A stretch of DNA of 64,000 nucleotides, taken from Methanolapillus ohkumae. Its GTDB lineage: Archaea; Halobacteriota; Methanosarcinia; Methanosarcinales; Methanosarcinaceae. Positions 1 through 8,418 of this stretch are shown in pieces. A program made the position numbers and the translations under genes. Location of the stretch: contig NZ_CP131061.1 in assembly GCF_032594355.1 (NCBI RefSeq), positions 1,240,001 through 1,304,000 of the forward strand, written 5' to 3'. The notes under the pieces are model-generated. The model made no database searches. It was not told the DNA's origin and worked only from the letters and a program-made list of their open reading frames with translations. Position 1 is the stretch's first letter, and each line of letters starts with the position of its first letter.

Positions 1-2
1 AA

Positions 3-800
3 AACTCGATTTTGGAACTGGACATTCATTGCCGACAGCCTGAATTTTTGGACGCCGGATTGGGAGAAGCATTGTTAAAAGACACCCCGGCTCTTTTGGA
101 AATTATTCAAAATATAAAAAAAACAGGCGTGGTTTTGTCGGTCAAGTTTCGGACAAGCACAGTCAATCCGGTTTTGGCCGCTGAATTCTTTGACGCCGCC
201 GGCGCCGATATTTTGCACGCGGATGCCATGATTGAAAGGAAGGGCGGAGATTCCGGCGCCGTGACCAAAATCAGAAACACGACCCGAAAACTTCTGATTG
301 CGAACAATTCCGTCGATGATTTTGACAGCGCTTTGGAATATTTCGCATCCGGCGCCGACATGATCTCGGTTGCCAGGGCAGCACGTGACGATCCGGAATT
401 TATTCCATATTTGGTTCAAAAAATCGGCGAATACCAAAACGAAGTTGGCTGGTACAATACTCCCAAACACATTTGCAAACAAGGTGACAACCGCGGTCTC
501 GCCTTTTGCTGCCCGCCGGTGAAATACTGCCGCCTGTCTTCTAAAATAGAAGAGATTGGTTTTTCCCCCAAAGAATTTACCATGCTTAAACAAGAATTTG
601 CGTATGGAACACCTCTTGAAAAAGGAGAAGGAACCTGTTTCGGAAGTCTGGTCTGGTGCTGCAAATTAACAAAACCGTGTTTTTACAGGGACGGGGCCTT
701 GGAACAAATCGGACTTTCCGGGAATGAATACATGAAATTAAAGCATACTCTGGCCGACCGGCTGGTGGACAAAATCGAGGAGAAAAAAATTCAAAGATAA
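3..800 (+). CDS. Methanogenesis marker 9 protein, TIM-barrel (Dus-like) fusion, 5'-truncated by window
   Basis: The frame is open from base 3, so the true start lies upstream. The N-terminal part looks like the C-terminal half of a dihydrouridine synthase/dihydroorotate dehydrogenase-like TIM barrel (HCRQPE near the start; SGADMISVARAAR near residue 115). The last ~110 residues carry the Cys-rich methanogenesis marker 9 domain: GDNRGLAFCCPPVKYC, then GEGTCFGSLVWCCKLTKPC. The Cys pattern suggests an Fe-S or metal site (inference). The family is restricted to methanogens and its biochemical role is not established. The gene leads a same-strand trio with a CitG-like protein and a DUF447 protein, 52 and 15 bases apart, suggesting one transcript and one pathway. 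Confidence 0.85.
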   Translation, partial: NSILELDIHCRQPEFLDAGLGEALLKDTPALLEIIQNIKKTGVVLSVKFRTSTVNPVLAAEFFDAAGADILHADAMIERKGGDSGAVTKIRNTTRKLLIANNSVDDFDSALEYFASGADMISVARAARDDPEFIPYLVQKIGEYQNEVGWYNTPKHICKQGDNRGLAFCCPPVKYCRLSSKIEEIGFSPKEFTMLKQEFAYGTPLEKGEGTCFGSLVWCCKLTKPCFYRDGALEQIGLSGNEYMKLKHTLADRLVDKIEEKKIQR

Positions 801-852
801 AAAAGCGAAATTCTAAAATAAGAAATAAGAATCCGACAAGCGAGAAAACAAA

Positions 853-1857
853 ATGCTTCCGACAAAAAAAGACAGGGATGCACGCCAAAAACCGGCGGAA
901 GATATTGCCGTTTCGGCAAGCCTTGCCATGGCTCTTGAAGCGTCCGCTTACCCAAAACCCGGAAATGTTCATCGGCTAAAGGATTTTAAAAACACAAATT
1001 ATGAACATTTTTTAGCATCGGCGATCGCGTCGGCGCCTGTTTTTATAAGAGCGGCGTCCGGCGGCGAAAAATTGGGAAACCTGTTGGAAGAGGCAGTTCA
1101 AAAAAGTGAGCGGCGACAATCCGGCGGCAATACGCATTTTGGGACATTTCTTTTGTTGCTGCCCCTTTCCATGGCAGCCGGAATTGAAAACGATGCGAAA
1201 ATCAAAAAAGATGCCGGTGGCAATCAAGACTTCAATAAAACGAAACAAATTGTTCCGATAGCATTTGAAATTTGCAAAAAAACAGATTCAGAAGATGCTT
1301 TTTATTTTTACTCCGCCTTTGAAAAACTCAACATTCCGGCAAAAACCAAAATTTCCGGAACGGACATGAATTTTGATTTGGCCGACCCGGAATCGAAAAA
1401 CAGAATTTTGGCACAAAAGACCGGACTTTTTGAGCTGATGGAATCGGCCGCAAGCCGCGATCTCATTGCAAAAGAATGGGTATCCGGATTTGAAAAAACA
1501 AAATGGTTTGCAAAGCGACTGATGGAAAACCATGCCTTTTTTTTGACACATCCGGAAAAACAATTCAAAAACGCAATCAATAGCTCAATTGTTTATACCT
1601 TTTTAGAGATGATGGCCTCCGTCTCCGACACATTCATTGAGACAAAAATAGATTCAAATGCGGCAGATAAAATCCGGGAAGAAGCGCGGGGAATTTTAAA
1701 CCGCTTTCCGGAAAATGAAAAAGACTTGCAACAATTGATTCCATTCATTCATTCATTTGACGATAAACTGCATGAAAAAAGGGCAAACCCGGGATCTTTG
1801 GCCGACATTGCCGCAGCCGGCATATTTTTAGCGCTGATGGATGGACTTGTGTTTTAA
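853..1857 (+). CDS. CitG/MdcB-like triphosphoribosyl-dephospho-CoA synthase family protein
   Basis: 334 residues. The N-terminal motif LEASAYPKPGNVHR, followed by a conserved HF..FLASAIA stretch and SGGNTHFGTFLLLLPL, is the signature of the CitG family (COG1767), which in bacteria makes the prosthetic-group precursor of citrate lyase from ATP and dephospho-CoA. No citrate or malonate lyase genes are nearby, and methanogens do not use that enzyme, so the substrate here is probably different; a phosphoribosyl- or nucleotide-type transfer in coenzyme biosynthesis is a reasonable guess. It sits between the marker 9 gene and a DUF447 gene. The C-terminus ends NPGSLADIAAAGIFLALMDG, typical of the family, so the gene looks intact. 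The ribosome site before the ATG is weak. Confidence 0.8.
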   Translation: MLPTKKDRDARQKPAEDIAVSASLAMALEASAYPKPGNVHRLKDFKNTNYEHFLASAIASAPVFIRAASGGEKLGNLLEEAVQKSERRQSGGNTHFGTFLLLLPLSMAAGIENDAKIKKDAGGNQDFNKTKQIVPIAFEICKKTDSEDAFYFYSAFEKLNIPAKTKISGTDMNFDLADPESKNRILAQKTGLFELMESAASRDLIAKEWVSGFEKTKWFAKRLMENHAFFLTHPEKQFKNAINSSIVYTFLEMMASVSDTFIETKIDSNAADKIREEARGILNRFPENEKDLQQLIPFIHSFDDKLHEKRANPGSLADIAAAGIFLALMDGLVF

Positions 1858-1872
1858 AAAGGAGTTGGTCTT

Positions 1873-2508
1873 TTGAAGGAAACATCCGCAAATTTGAAAA
1901 GAATGACAGAATTCGGGATTGGAGAAGGAATTTCTGAAATTATTGTGGCGACCAAAAACAGTCCGTCCGGCGAAAAACCATTCAATGCCGCTCCGTTTGG
2001 GATTATTTGGAAAAATGACAAAATGTTTCTGCGGCTTTTTCGGGGAACAAAAACTTGCGAAAACTTAATGCAGGAAGACTTTTTTTCCGCAAACATCACC
2101 GCCGATTCCGTATTGTATGCCCGCTCAACTTTTTACGATTTAGACAGCCATGAATTTTCAACGCTGAATTTTTCAGGAACCATCGTCCCGGTTCTAAAAG
2201 AGGCTGACCGGTATGTTGTGTTTCAATGTAAAAACCGGGTTCTTGCAGAGGACACCATTCTCATAGATATTGAGCCGATCGGTTTTAAAATTCAAACCCC
2301 GACTTCCGGATTTTTGCCCAACCGCGGATTTTATTCCATTTTGGAAATTTGCATTCATCTGACGCGGTATGAACAAACCCGAGATCCGAAGTACATTGAA
2401 TGGATTCGGCATCATTGGAGCTTAGCGCAGCGCTGCGGCCGAAAAAATGATAAAGAAGCTTTGGCGATTCTTAAAAAAAGAATGGCCGGATTTGAGGATG
2501 ATTTTTAA
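1873..2508 (+). CDS. DUF447 family protein (flavin-reductase-like split barrel)
   Basis: 211 residues, TTG start preceded by AAGGAG at about 1859-1864, which overlaps the end of the CitG-like gene region and points to translational coupling. The N-terminus (GEGISEIIVATK, then NAAPFGI) matches DUF447 (COG2457), a family of archaea and a few C1-metabolising bacteria with an FMN-binding split-barrel-like fold. C-terminal NRGFYSILEICIHLTRY is also typical. Function is unestablished; in other genomes DUF447 and CitG-like genes co-occur near tetrahydromethanopterin biosynthesis genes, so a role in C1-carrier coenzyme synthesis is an inference. Last gene of the + strand trio. Confidence 0.8.
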   Translation: MKETSANLKRMTEFGIGEGISEIIVATKNSPSGEKPFNAAPFGIIWKNDKMFLRLFRGTKTCENLMQEDFFSANITADSVLYARSTFYDLDSHEFSTLNFSGTIVPVLKEADRYVVFQCKNRVLAEDTILIDIEPIGFKIQTPTSGFLPNRGFYSILEICIHLTRYEQTRDPKYIEWIRHHWSLAQRCGRKNDKEALAILKKRMAGFEDDF

Positions 2509-2580
2509 AAACAAAAAAAGAGAAGACAAAAATAATCTCCAAAAAAGGATAAAAAATTACAAGTCGAATATTGTTCAAAT

Positions 2581-2668
2581 TTTTAAATTCAGTTATTCTT
2601 TGCAAATTCGTTTTAAATCAGTTATTTTTTGAAAATTCATTTTAAATCAGTTATTTTTTGCAAATTCC
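2581..2668. repeat. Tandem repeat, ~29 bp x 3
   Basis: Three near-identical units of 29-30 bp with the core TTTTAAATCAGTTATTTTTT followed by GCAAATTC fill the space between convergent genes. The third unit includes the last codons and stop of the marker 2 gene (TTTGCAAAAAATAA on the minus strand), so the array appears to have grown outward from the 3' end of that gene. Confidence 0.85.
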
Positions 2669-3742
2669 GGTTATTTTATCCTTTTCAAAATCAAAGACAA
2701 CCGCGGACTTATTTTTGGCGGTAATTTCAAGCGTTCGTATTTCCATGATTTCCCCAGCGGCTGCGGCAAAAATTCCGGCTTCTTTTAAAATATGAATAAC
2801 TGCGTCTGCATTTTCTTTTTTTGCCGTGAAAACAAATCCGGTTCCGGGATGCATGAGAAGCCAGCGGTCAATAGAGAGATCAATGTTTGGCATCGGAAGT
2901 TTTGTCAAATCGACGATTGCGCCGACGCCTGACGTTTCAACAAGCATCCCCAACGTTCCAATCAGTCCAGGATTGCTGATGTCTTTTCCGGCGGTGACCA
3001 ACCTTTTTTTCCCCAAAATTTGAGGCGCTTCATACATTTTTCGAACGACAGCCGGACTTTTCAATGAAAGCGATTCAAAACTATACGGGGAATTCGGCCC
3101 GGTCCGCCCGTCCAAATCCACCGCGAAAATGACAATATCGCCGGGTTTTGCCGTATCGCTTCGGATGAGTTCCTCTTTTTTGGCAATTCCAATAATCGCA
3201 ACCGATAAAGAAGCCGCCCCTTCCGGATGTGTATGGCCACCAACCACCGGAACCCCGAACTTCTTGACACCTTCCGCCATTCCACGAAAGATTTCGGAGA
3301 ACTCGCCGCTTTGGGAAGAGGAGACAACATCCACCATCGCGAGTGGTTTTCCGCCCATTGCGACAATATCATTGACGTTCGCCAAAACCGATGTAAAACC
3401 GGCCCACCACGGACTTTTTTCAATCAAACGACCCCAAATACCGTCCGCCGCAAGCAAAATAACATCTCCGCCTCCAATGTCAATCGCTGCCGCATCGTCC
3501 CCAAAATCAACGACGCAGCCATTATACATTTCCGAAACGGATTCAAAGATTTCGGCAATTTGAGTAATCGGTTTTTTGCGGGAAACACCCTCAAAAGAAC
3601 GAATTGTTTTTGCCAATGCTTCCAAATCCAAATTGTTAAAATCGACGGCTGTTTTTTGTGAGTCCAAAAAGACACGCTCCGAAATATTTTTGTAAAATTT
3701 ATAGCGGTTAATTTTTGAAATTGTGTATTTGTAATCATTCAT
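2651..3742 (-). CDS. Methanogenesis marker protein 2 (AIR synthase/SelD/ThiL-like)
   Basis: 363 residues. It belongs to the AIR-synthase-related ATP-binding superfamily (PurM/SelD/ThiL fold): VVDFGDDAAAID forms the acidic metal/ATP region near residue 75, followed by LLAADGIWGRL, WWAGFTSVLANVNDIVAMGG and GGHTHPEG. This set of motifs is that of methanogenesis marker 2, a methanogen-specific family of unknown reaction, presumably ATP-dependent cofactor synthesis. The ATG at 3742 lacks a good ribosome site, while a TTG at 3667 has GGAG about ten bases before it and would remove 25 residues that look unconserved, so the true start may be 3667. NifB lies 34 bases upstream on the same strand, suggesting co-transcription. 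Confidence 0.88.
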   Translation of the reverse strand: MNDYKYTISKINRYKFYKNISERVFLDSQKTAVDFNNLDLEALAKTIRSFEGVSRKKPITQIAEIFESVSEMYNGCVVDFGDDAAAIDIGGGDVILLAADGIWGRLIEKSPWWAGFTSVLANVNDIVAMGGKPLAMVDVVSSSQSGEFSEIFRGMAEGVKKFGVPVVGGHTHPEGAASLSVAIIGIAKKEELIRSDTAKPGDIVIFAVDLDGRTGPNSPYSFESLSLKSPAVVRKMYEAPQILGKKRLVTAGKDISNPGLIGTLGMLVETSGVGAIVDLTKLPMPNIDLSIDRWLLMHPGTGFVFTAKKENADAVIHILKEAGIFAAAAGEIMEIRTLEITAKNKSAVVFDFEKDKITGICKK

Positions 3743-3776
3743 TTTTGAAATATTGTTGTTTTATTTTTTTATTTTT

Positions 3777-4772
3777 TTATTTTAAAGCATTTTTAGCCGG
3801 CATGTTTTCATGCTTCAATTCAGCCGAGCCGGAACTTTTCACATCGCCCGACAAATCAATTAATTGGGGCGTCCTTTTTGCTTTGGATGCGGACCGCAAT
3901 TCATCTCCGCGGGTTTTGCTGAGAAGGGAAAGATCTTGTCCAAGCAAGCCATACGCATCGGAGCGGCATTGCCGGCAGTGTTTCATTTGTTTGACATACG
4001 GCAGGCAGGCGTTTTGAAGGGTGTTGCGCTCCGCATCGGTTGGGGGTCGTCTGTCTTTGAATTTTGCCTGATTGATGAGCGGCATAATATTCATGATATA
4101 GACACCCATGTCATGGAATTTTTGGGCCATGTCCAAAATGTGGTTATCATTAATTCCGGGAATGAGAACCGTATTGATTTTAACGGCAAGCCCGGCATCT
4201 ACCGCTTTTTGAATTCCGGAGATCTGTTTTTCAATCAAAATTTCCGCAGCTTCCCGTCCATGATAATGTTTTTTGTTGTAGACGATGTGGTCGACAATTT
4301 GCATTTGAATATCCGGATCCATTGAATTCATGGTAACCGTCAGCGTTTCGACATTGTATTTCAACAGGTCGGAAAAACGGTCCTCCAACATCAGTCCGTT
4401 GGTGCTGACGCAAAGCGTCAAATCCGGATATTTTTCCCGAATCAGGCGGAAGGTTTCAAAGGTTTCCTCATTTGCGAGCGGGTCGCCCGGACCCGCAATT
4501 CCGACGACATGAATAAACGGGTGCTGTGCCAAAACTTGGTCTGTCCATGCAAGAGCATCTTTTGGAGAAAGAACTACGCTGGTTACGCCCGGACGGCTTT
4601 CGTTGACACAGTCAAATTTCCGGTCGCAATAATTACATTCGATGTTGCATTTCGGCGCAACCGCCAAATGAAGGCGTCCAAATTTATGCTGAGCTTCACC
4701 CGAATAGCATGGGTGCTCTGAAATTTTACGCTTCATCTCCTGACTCATATCGTTTTTTTCATATTTTTCCAT
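3777..4772 (-). CDS. nifB: NifB-family radical SAM protein
   Basis: 331 residues from ATG 4772, chosen because AGGTGG sits seven bases upstream; an in-frame GTG at 4787 overlaps that ribosome site. It carries the radical SAM cluster motif CNIECNYC, followed by DRKFDC with additional Fe-S ligands, then GIAGPGDPLAN and the C-terminal CRQCRSDAYGLLGQD motif of NifB. In nitrogenase maturation NifB fuses two 4Fe-4S clusters around an inserted carbide to form NifB-co. The protein lacks the C-terminal NifX domain, as is usual in methanogens. No other nif gene is in the window. Essentially all methanogens, including non-fixers, are known to carry NifB, so nitrogen fixation cannot be inferred. Operon partner: marker 2. 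Confidence 0.92.
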   Translation of the reverse strand: MEKYEKNDMSQEMKRKISEHPCYSGEAQHKFGRLHLAVAPKCNIECNYCDRKFDCVNESRPGVTSVVLSPKDALAWTDQVLAQHPFIHVVGIAGPGDPLANEETFETFRLIREKYPDLTLCVSTNGLMLEDRFSDLLKYNVETLTVTMNSMDPDIQMQIVDHIVYNKKHYHGREAAEILIEKQISGIQKAVDAGLAVKINTVLIPGINDNHILDMAQKFHDMGVYIMNIMPLINQAKFKDRRPPTDAERNTLQNACLPYVKQMKHCRQCRSDAYGLLGQDLSLLSKTRGDELRSASKAKRTPQLIDLSGDVKSSGSAELKHENMPAKNALK

Positions 4773-5249
4773 CCAAGTCCACCTCACTTTTAAGAAAAAT
4801 CATATTAAAAATCACAATAAATTGAATATAAAATTACAAACTACTTAATAGGAATTGTTATGAATAATCTAATCATTCATATACCTTTAGTTTGAATTTG
4901 AATTTAATCCAAAAATTACAACTCAACCTTTCGATTTGACAAGTTCCAAATAAAAAACGCTATTCCCCTATATGAATCCCCACCATAGAAAAAACGGCGG
5001 AAGAAGAATGAATTCTATTCACTTAGTTCAAATAATAGGATTATTAATATATAAGATAGATTATAAATACTGAATCTCCTTTTAAAACTTTTAAAAAGAT
5101 ACATTTTAATTCATGAATTTATTTCATTTCAAATCACTTTAATTTCAATCAAATCATTTCAAATCACTTCATCCGTAATCATCTGTTCAAATCATTCGTT
5201 CAAATTTTCAGATCCGTTCGATTCATATTATTTTAAAAAGGTGTTATTC
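4773..5249. other. Intergenic region between divergent nifB and hydrolase genes
   Basis: Divergent promoter region of about 480 bases, strongly AT-rich. AT-rich TATA-like stretches lie around 5040-5065 (TTATTAATATATAAGATAG). The right half (about 5110-5220) is a degenerate run of CAAATCATTTCAAATCACTT-like words. No small gene or structured RNA was recognised. Confidence 0.6.
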
Positions 5250-6320
5250 TTGTCGGTCAGATACATGGTCAATCCGGATTTACCCATTATTAAAGAAGAT
5301 TGGAAAGGAAATCCGATGGTTGGAAACTCATTCATTAACGAGGAAAAGCCGTCGGCGATGAGCATGGTTCAATTCGTGAAGTGGCGGCTTTACAAAAACC
5401 CGCAGCGTGAAGAAAAAAAGAATGATACATTTCAAGCCGGCTTTCTCAAAAATGAATCATTTCCCGATTCCGACAAAGATATGATCATTTGGCTCGGACA
5501 TGCGTCTTTTTTCATCCGTCTCGGCGGCATGACATTTTTGACCGACCCGTCCTATTTCAGTTTTCCATTCCGAACCCGGAAAATCCCGATTCCGTGCGAT
5601 GTTTCCCGATTTAAAAATGTGGACTACGTATTGATTTCTCACATGCATCACGACCATGCCGACGTGCGTTCGCTTCGTAAAATTTTCAAAGACAACGACA
5701 AAACAGAAGCCCTTATTCCTCTTCGAAGCGGCATGTATCTGAAACATTTCACCGACAAATATCAGGAAGCCGGATGGTACCAGCAATATAAAACGTCTCC
5801 TGGTGTTGAAGTGTTCTTTTTGCCGACATTTCATTGGTCCCGCCTCCATGCGTTTGACGGAAACAAAACGCTTTGGGGCAGCTTTCTTCTCCGTGCCAAC
5901 GGAAAAACCATTTATTTTGGAGGCGACACCGCTTGGGGAAATCATTTTTCTGAAATCGCCGAGATATTTCCGGAAGTGGATTACGCGATTATGCCGGTGG
6001 GCGGCTACAAACCACGTTCCATTATGAAAGACGCGCATATGGGACCGGACGAGGCTGTCCAGGCCGCTATGCTTATGAATTCAAAACATTTCATCCCGAT
6101 GCATTACGGCACTTATCCAATCGGGCAGGAGCCGTGCGGAGAGCCGGTCCGCGAACTCAAAAGAATGGAATCCGCCGGCGAAATGACCGGATGCGTCAAC
6201 TGTTTGAGCGTCGGCGAAGAACTCATTATCGACAGCGAAAACGGAAATAACATTATCCTTTCCAAGTGCGTTCTAAACGAGCCAGCCGGCCAAAATAATT
6301 CAACGCATATTGAAAATTAA
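5250..6320 (+). CDS. Metallo-beta-lactamase fold hydrolase, NAPE-PLD/UlaG-like
   Basis: 356 residues from TTG 5250; AAAAAGGTG at 5235-5243 is a suitably placed ribosome site for it, whereas the in-frame GTG at 5241 lies inside that site. Motifs of the COG2220 class of the metallo-beta-lactamase fold are complete: WLGHASFFI, LTDPSY, ISHMHHDHAD (HxHxDH), a later PTFHWS, GGDTAWG and PMHYGTYP. These provide ligands for two metal ions. The nearest relatives hydrolyse N-acyl-phosphatidylethanolamine-type or sugar-lactone substrates; the archaeal substrate is unknown. Soluble, no signal peptide. Appears monocistronic. Confidence 0.85.
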   Translation: MSVRYMVNPDLPIIKEDWKGNPMVGNSFINEEKPSAMSMVQFVKWRLYKNPQREEKKNDTFQAGFLKNESFPDSDKDMIIWLGHASFFIRLGGMTFLTDPSYFSFPFRTRKIPIPCDVSRFKNVDYVLISHMHHDHADVRSLRKIFKDNDKTEALIPLRSGMYLKHFTDKYQEAGWYQQYKTSPGVEVFFLPTFHWSRLHAFDGNKTLWGSFLLRANGKTIYFGGDTAWGNHFSEIAEIFPEVDYAIMPVGGYKPRSIMKDAHMGPDEAVQAAMLMNSKHFIPMHYGTYPIGQEPCGEPVRELKRMESAGEMTGCVNCLSVGEELIIDSENGNNIILSKCVLNEPAGQNNSTHIEN

Positions 6321-6436
6321 GCCTTAGATTTTGAATAAAATCAATACAATAAAACAAAAAATTCAATAAAACAAAAACTTCAATAAAATGAAAAATTAAG
6401 AAAAAGATAGAAAGGTTTAAACAACTAAAGTGAATC

Positions 6437-6489
6437 ATAATCAAAATGCGATTATAATCAAAATGCGATTATAATCAAAAATGCGATTT
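6437..6489. repeat. Tandem repeat, 17-18 bp x 3
   Basis: Three copies of ATAATCAAAATGCGATT, the third with one extra A, in the spacer before the HAD phosphatase gene. Short and probably a slippage product. Confidence 0.75.
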
Positions 6490-6595
6490 CAAATTGCAAA
6501 CAGACTCTAATTAAAAATATGGTTCATAACTTTTCAATACGATTTTTCAAAATACCTTTTCGCTGTTTTGGCGAACGATTTTAAAGAGGCTTTGG

Positions 6596-7291
6596 ATGGA
6601 AAAACCCGAGATTTGCTGTATTTTTTCGGATATGGATAACACCTTATTTGACTTTTACCATGCCAAGCTGGAAGCTTGTTCAGCCGTTGTCGATCATATC
6701 GGAACGGGCGATCCCGAAGAAATGCTTTCCTATTTCCTGCGCGGGATTTACGGGTTTGAAAATTTGGAAAATATTGAAGATTACCTGCGTGAAAGATATA
6801 TGTTTTCCGACGGTCTTTTTGTAGACAGCTGCCGGATTTATGAAGAAACGAAAATCGAAAGCATTGTCCTTTACGAGGGCGTTGCCGAAACGATTGACGC
6901 CCTCAAAGATATGGGGTGCATGTTTGCGGTGGTCACGGACGCGAACACCGAGAACGCAACCAAACGGCTTAAAAAAGCCGGTATTTACAACAAAGTCGAC
7001 CAAATTTTCGCGCATGACATGTCCGGCAAAAAAAAGCCGGATTTGGGTGTTTTTGAGTACGCGCTCAACAAAACCAAACGAAATCCCCAAGAATCCATTT
7101 TTATCGGGGACAGCTTGCGGCGCGACATTGCCCCCGCCAAAAAAATCGGTATGTGGACCGCGTATGCCGCCTACGGCGACCGAAATACACATGAGCGGGA
7201 ATTCCGGTTCAATCCGGATTTTCATTTGGACAGCATTTCCGAAATGATCGACATTGTCAAAACAGGAACCAATCAAAAGCAGAACCGCTAA
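6596..7291 (+). CDS. HAD superfamily subfamily IA hydrolase
   Basis: 231 residues, ATG preceded by AAAGAGG. All four HAD motifs are visible: motif I DMDNTLFD (nucleophile Asp and acid/base Asp), motif II VVTDAN, motif III Lys in GKKKPD, motif IV FIGDSLRRDI. A helical cap lies between motifs I and II (about residues 20-95), as in subfamily IA (TIGR02253-like). The expected chemistry is phosphomonoester hydrolysis of a small metabolite; the substrate cannot be read from sequence. No linked pathway gene is evident. Confidence 0.85.
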   Translation: MEKPEICCIFSDMDNTLFDFYHAKLEACSAVVDHIGTGDPEEMLSYFLRGIYGFENLENIEDYLRERYMFSDGLFVDSCRIYEETKIESIVLYEGVAETIDALKDMGCMFAVVTDANTENATKRLKKAGIYNKVDQIFAHDMSGKKKPDLGVFEYALNKTKRNPQESIFIGDSLRRDIAPAKKIGMWTAYAAYGDRNTHEREFRFNPDFHLDSISEMIDIVKTGTNQKQNR

Positions 7292-7445
7292 ATTCCGCTT
7301 TTGACTTTTTTACATTTTATTTTTCAAAATAAAAGTTAAGAGATTATTGTTTTCCAAAAAAAGTTAAAAAGTTAAAAGATTAATTGTTTTTTCGTAATTT
7401 TCATTTTTTTGTTTTTTAGGACATTTTTGCGTCTAATTTATGATT

Positions 7446-7613
7446 TTATTCTTCAATTGTTTCAGTTGGCGCAGGCTCCGGAACCGGGTCTTCCGGCAAA
7501 TCTTTTTTGTCAAACCATTTTCCGCAGCTTTGGCAGTAAAAACAATCCGTCACTTCTTCATTCAAAGCAAGTTTCTGACAGCTGGGACATCTTTTCGGTA
7601 AAACTTTCGGCAT
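7446..7613 (-). CDS. Small zinc-ribbon protein, 55 aa
   Basis: A 55-residue frame on the minus strand: ATG at 7613 with GGAGAA about nine bases upstream, stop TAA at 7446. It has two Cys pairs, CPSC near residues 9-12 and CFYCQSC near 24-30, spaced as a zinc ribbon, then a short acidic, Pro-rich tail (PEDPVPEPAPTETIEE). Clean ribosome site, typical codon use and the Cys pattern support a real gene. Function unknown; such minimal zinc ribbons often mediate protein or nucleic-acid contacts. Confidence 0.75.
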   Translation of the reverse strand: MPKVLPKRCPSCQKLALNEEVTDCFYCQSCGKWFDKKDLPEDPVPEPAPTETIEE

Positions 7614-7690
7614 AAATCATTTCTCCATATCATTTTAAATCGTAATCATCAAAAAACACAATTGATGTAAGAATAGACGAATAATTCATT

Positions 7691-7763
7691 TGTAAAAATT
7701 GCAAAATTAAAAATATTTACAAAATTACAAAATTAAAGATATTTACAAAATTACAAAATTAAT
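7691..7763. repeat. Tandem repeat, ~26 bp x 2.5
   Basis: Units close to ATATTTACAAAATTACAAAA followed by TTAA(A/G) occupy the space downstream of the small minus-strand gene starting at 8061; the last unit contains its stop codon. Confidence 0.7.
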
Positions 7764-8061
7764 GTTCCATCCAGGCTTTTGTTTCCCGCCGCATGAATTC
7801 TTCCGCTTCCGTGACGCGGTCCAGCGGACCGCGAAGAGCAATCACCATGGTTTGGGCAACTTCCGGCTCTTTAATGGAAATGACACGTTCCGTGACTTCC
7901 AAATCAAAGATTTCCACCATGTCCATAATAATCGACATAGGAACGCCCATCGGAACCACCAAATCATAAAGGTCTTCGAGTTCTTCATCAATTTCCTCTC
8001 CCGAGTGCATTTCGTAAGATTTACGGTTGATTAAATCCTGAAGCGACAACACTTTTTGCAT
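7759..8061 (-). CDS. Conserved small acidic protein, function unknown
   Basis: 100 residues, ATG with an excellent AAGGAG ribosome site. The protein is soluble and acidic in its first half (GEEIDEELEDLYDL), then has a VPMGVPMSIIMDMVEIFDLE helix and a C-terminal part (MVIALRGPLDRVTEAEEFM) that reads like a small alpha/beta domain. I do not recognise the family. Codon use resembles the surrounding core genes, not the adjacent bacterial-looking insert. The 55-residue zinc-ribbon gene follows 145 bases downstream on the same strand. Confidence 0.7.
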   Translation of the reverse strand: MQKVLSLQDLINRKSYEMHSGEEIDEELEDLYDLVVPMGVPMSIIMDMVEIFDLEVTERVISIKEPEVAQTMVIALRGPLDRVTEAEEFMRRETKAWMEH

Positions 8062-8309
8062 AATTCGTCTCCTTTTTAAATTGAAATGAAATTTGGGGGT
8101 TAAATGTCTTCATCTTATTAAAAGATGTATTTATATCCAAGATTGGAAATAAAATTATATCAGATGATATAAACCATAAACAATAAAAAATAAAAATCTA
8201 AAAAAGAGGAACTACATCAAAAGAAGGGATCTCGATTATTATTTAGAAACTGAAATATATAATTAATAACATATAAAAACATATATATTTTATAACTATT
8301 ATAGTTTTT

Positions 8310-8337
8310 GTTGATGCCAAAAATTATCGGCATCAAC
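8310..8337 (+). promoter_or_regulatory. Perfect 9-bp stem-loop in leader of secreted-protein gene
   Basis: GTTGATGCC (8310-8318) and GGCATCAAC (8329-8337) form a perfect stem with a 10-base loop, upstream of the gene at 8419. Could be a leader hairpin or an operator palindrome. Confidence 0.6.
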
Positions 8338-8373
8338 GAATGAATCGAAACTTTTCCGAGGACCGATTCATTC
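8338..8373 (+). promoter_or_regulatory. Perfect 10-bp inverted repeat, second leader hairpin
   Basis: GAATGAATCG (8338-8347) and CGATTCATTC (8364-8373) form a second perfect stem with a 16-base loop, starting at the base after the first hairpin. It lies 45 bases before the gene's ATG. Two back-to-back perfect stems are unlikely to be chance and may be a bacterial-type terminator/antiterminator or binding site carried in with the gene. Confidence 0.6.
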
Positions 8374-8418
8374 ACCTCATAATTTTACTTCTATATAAAG
8401 GATATTGGAGATGAAACT

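Noticed and set aside
3777..4772. Nitrogen fixation capacity inferred from NifB
   Set aside because: NifB occurs in essentially all methanogens, and no nifH, D, K, E or N is seen here.
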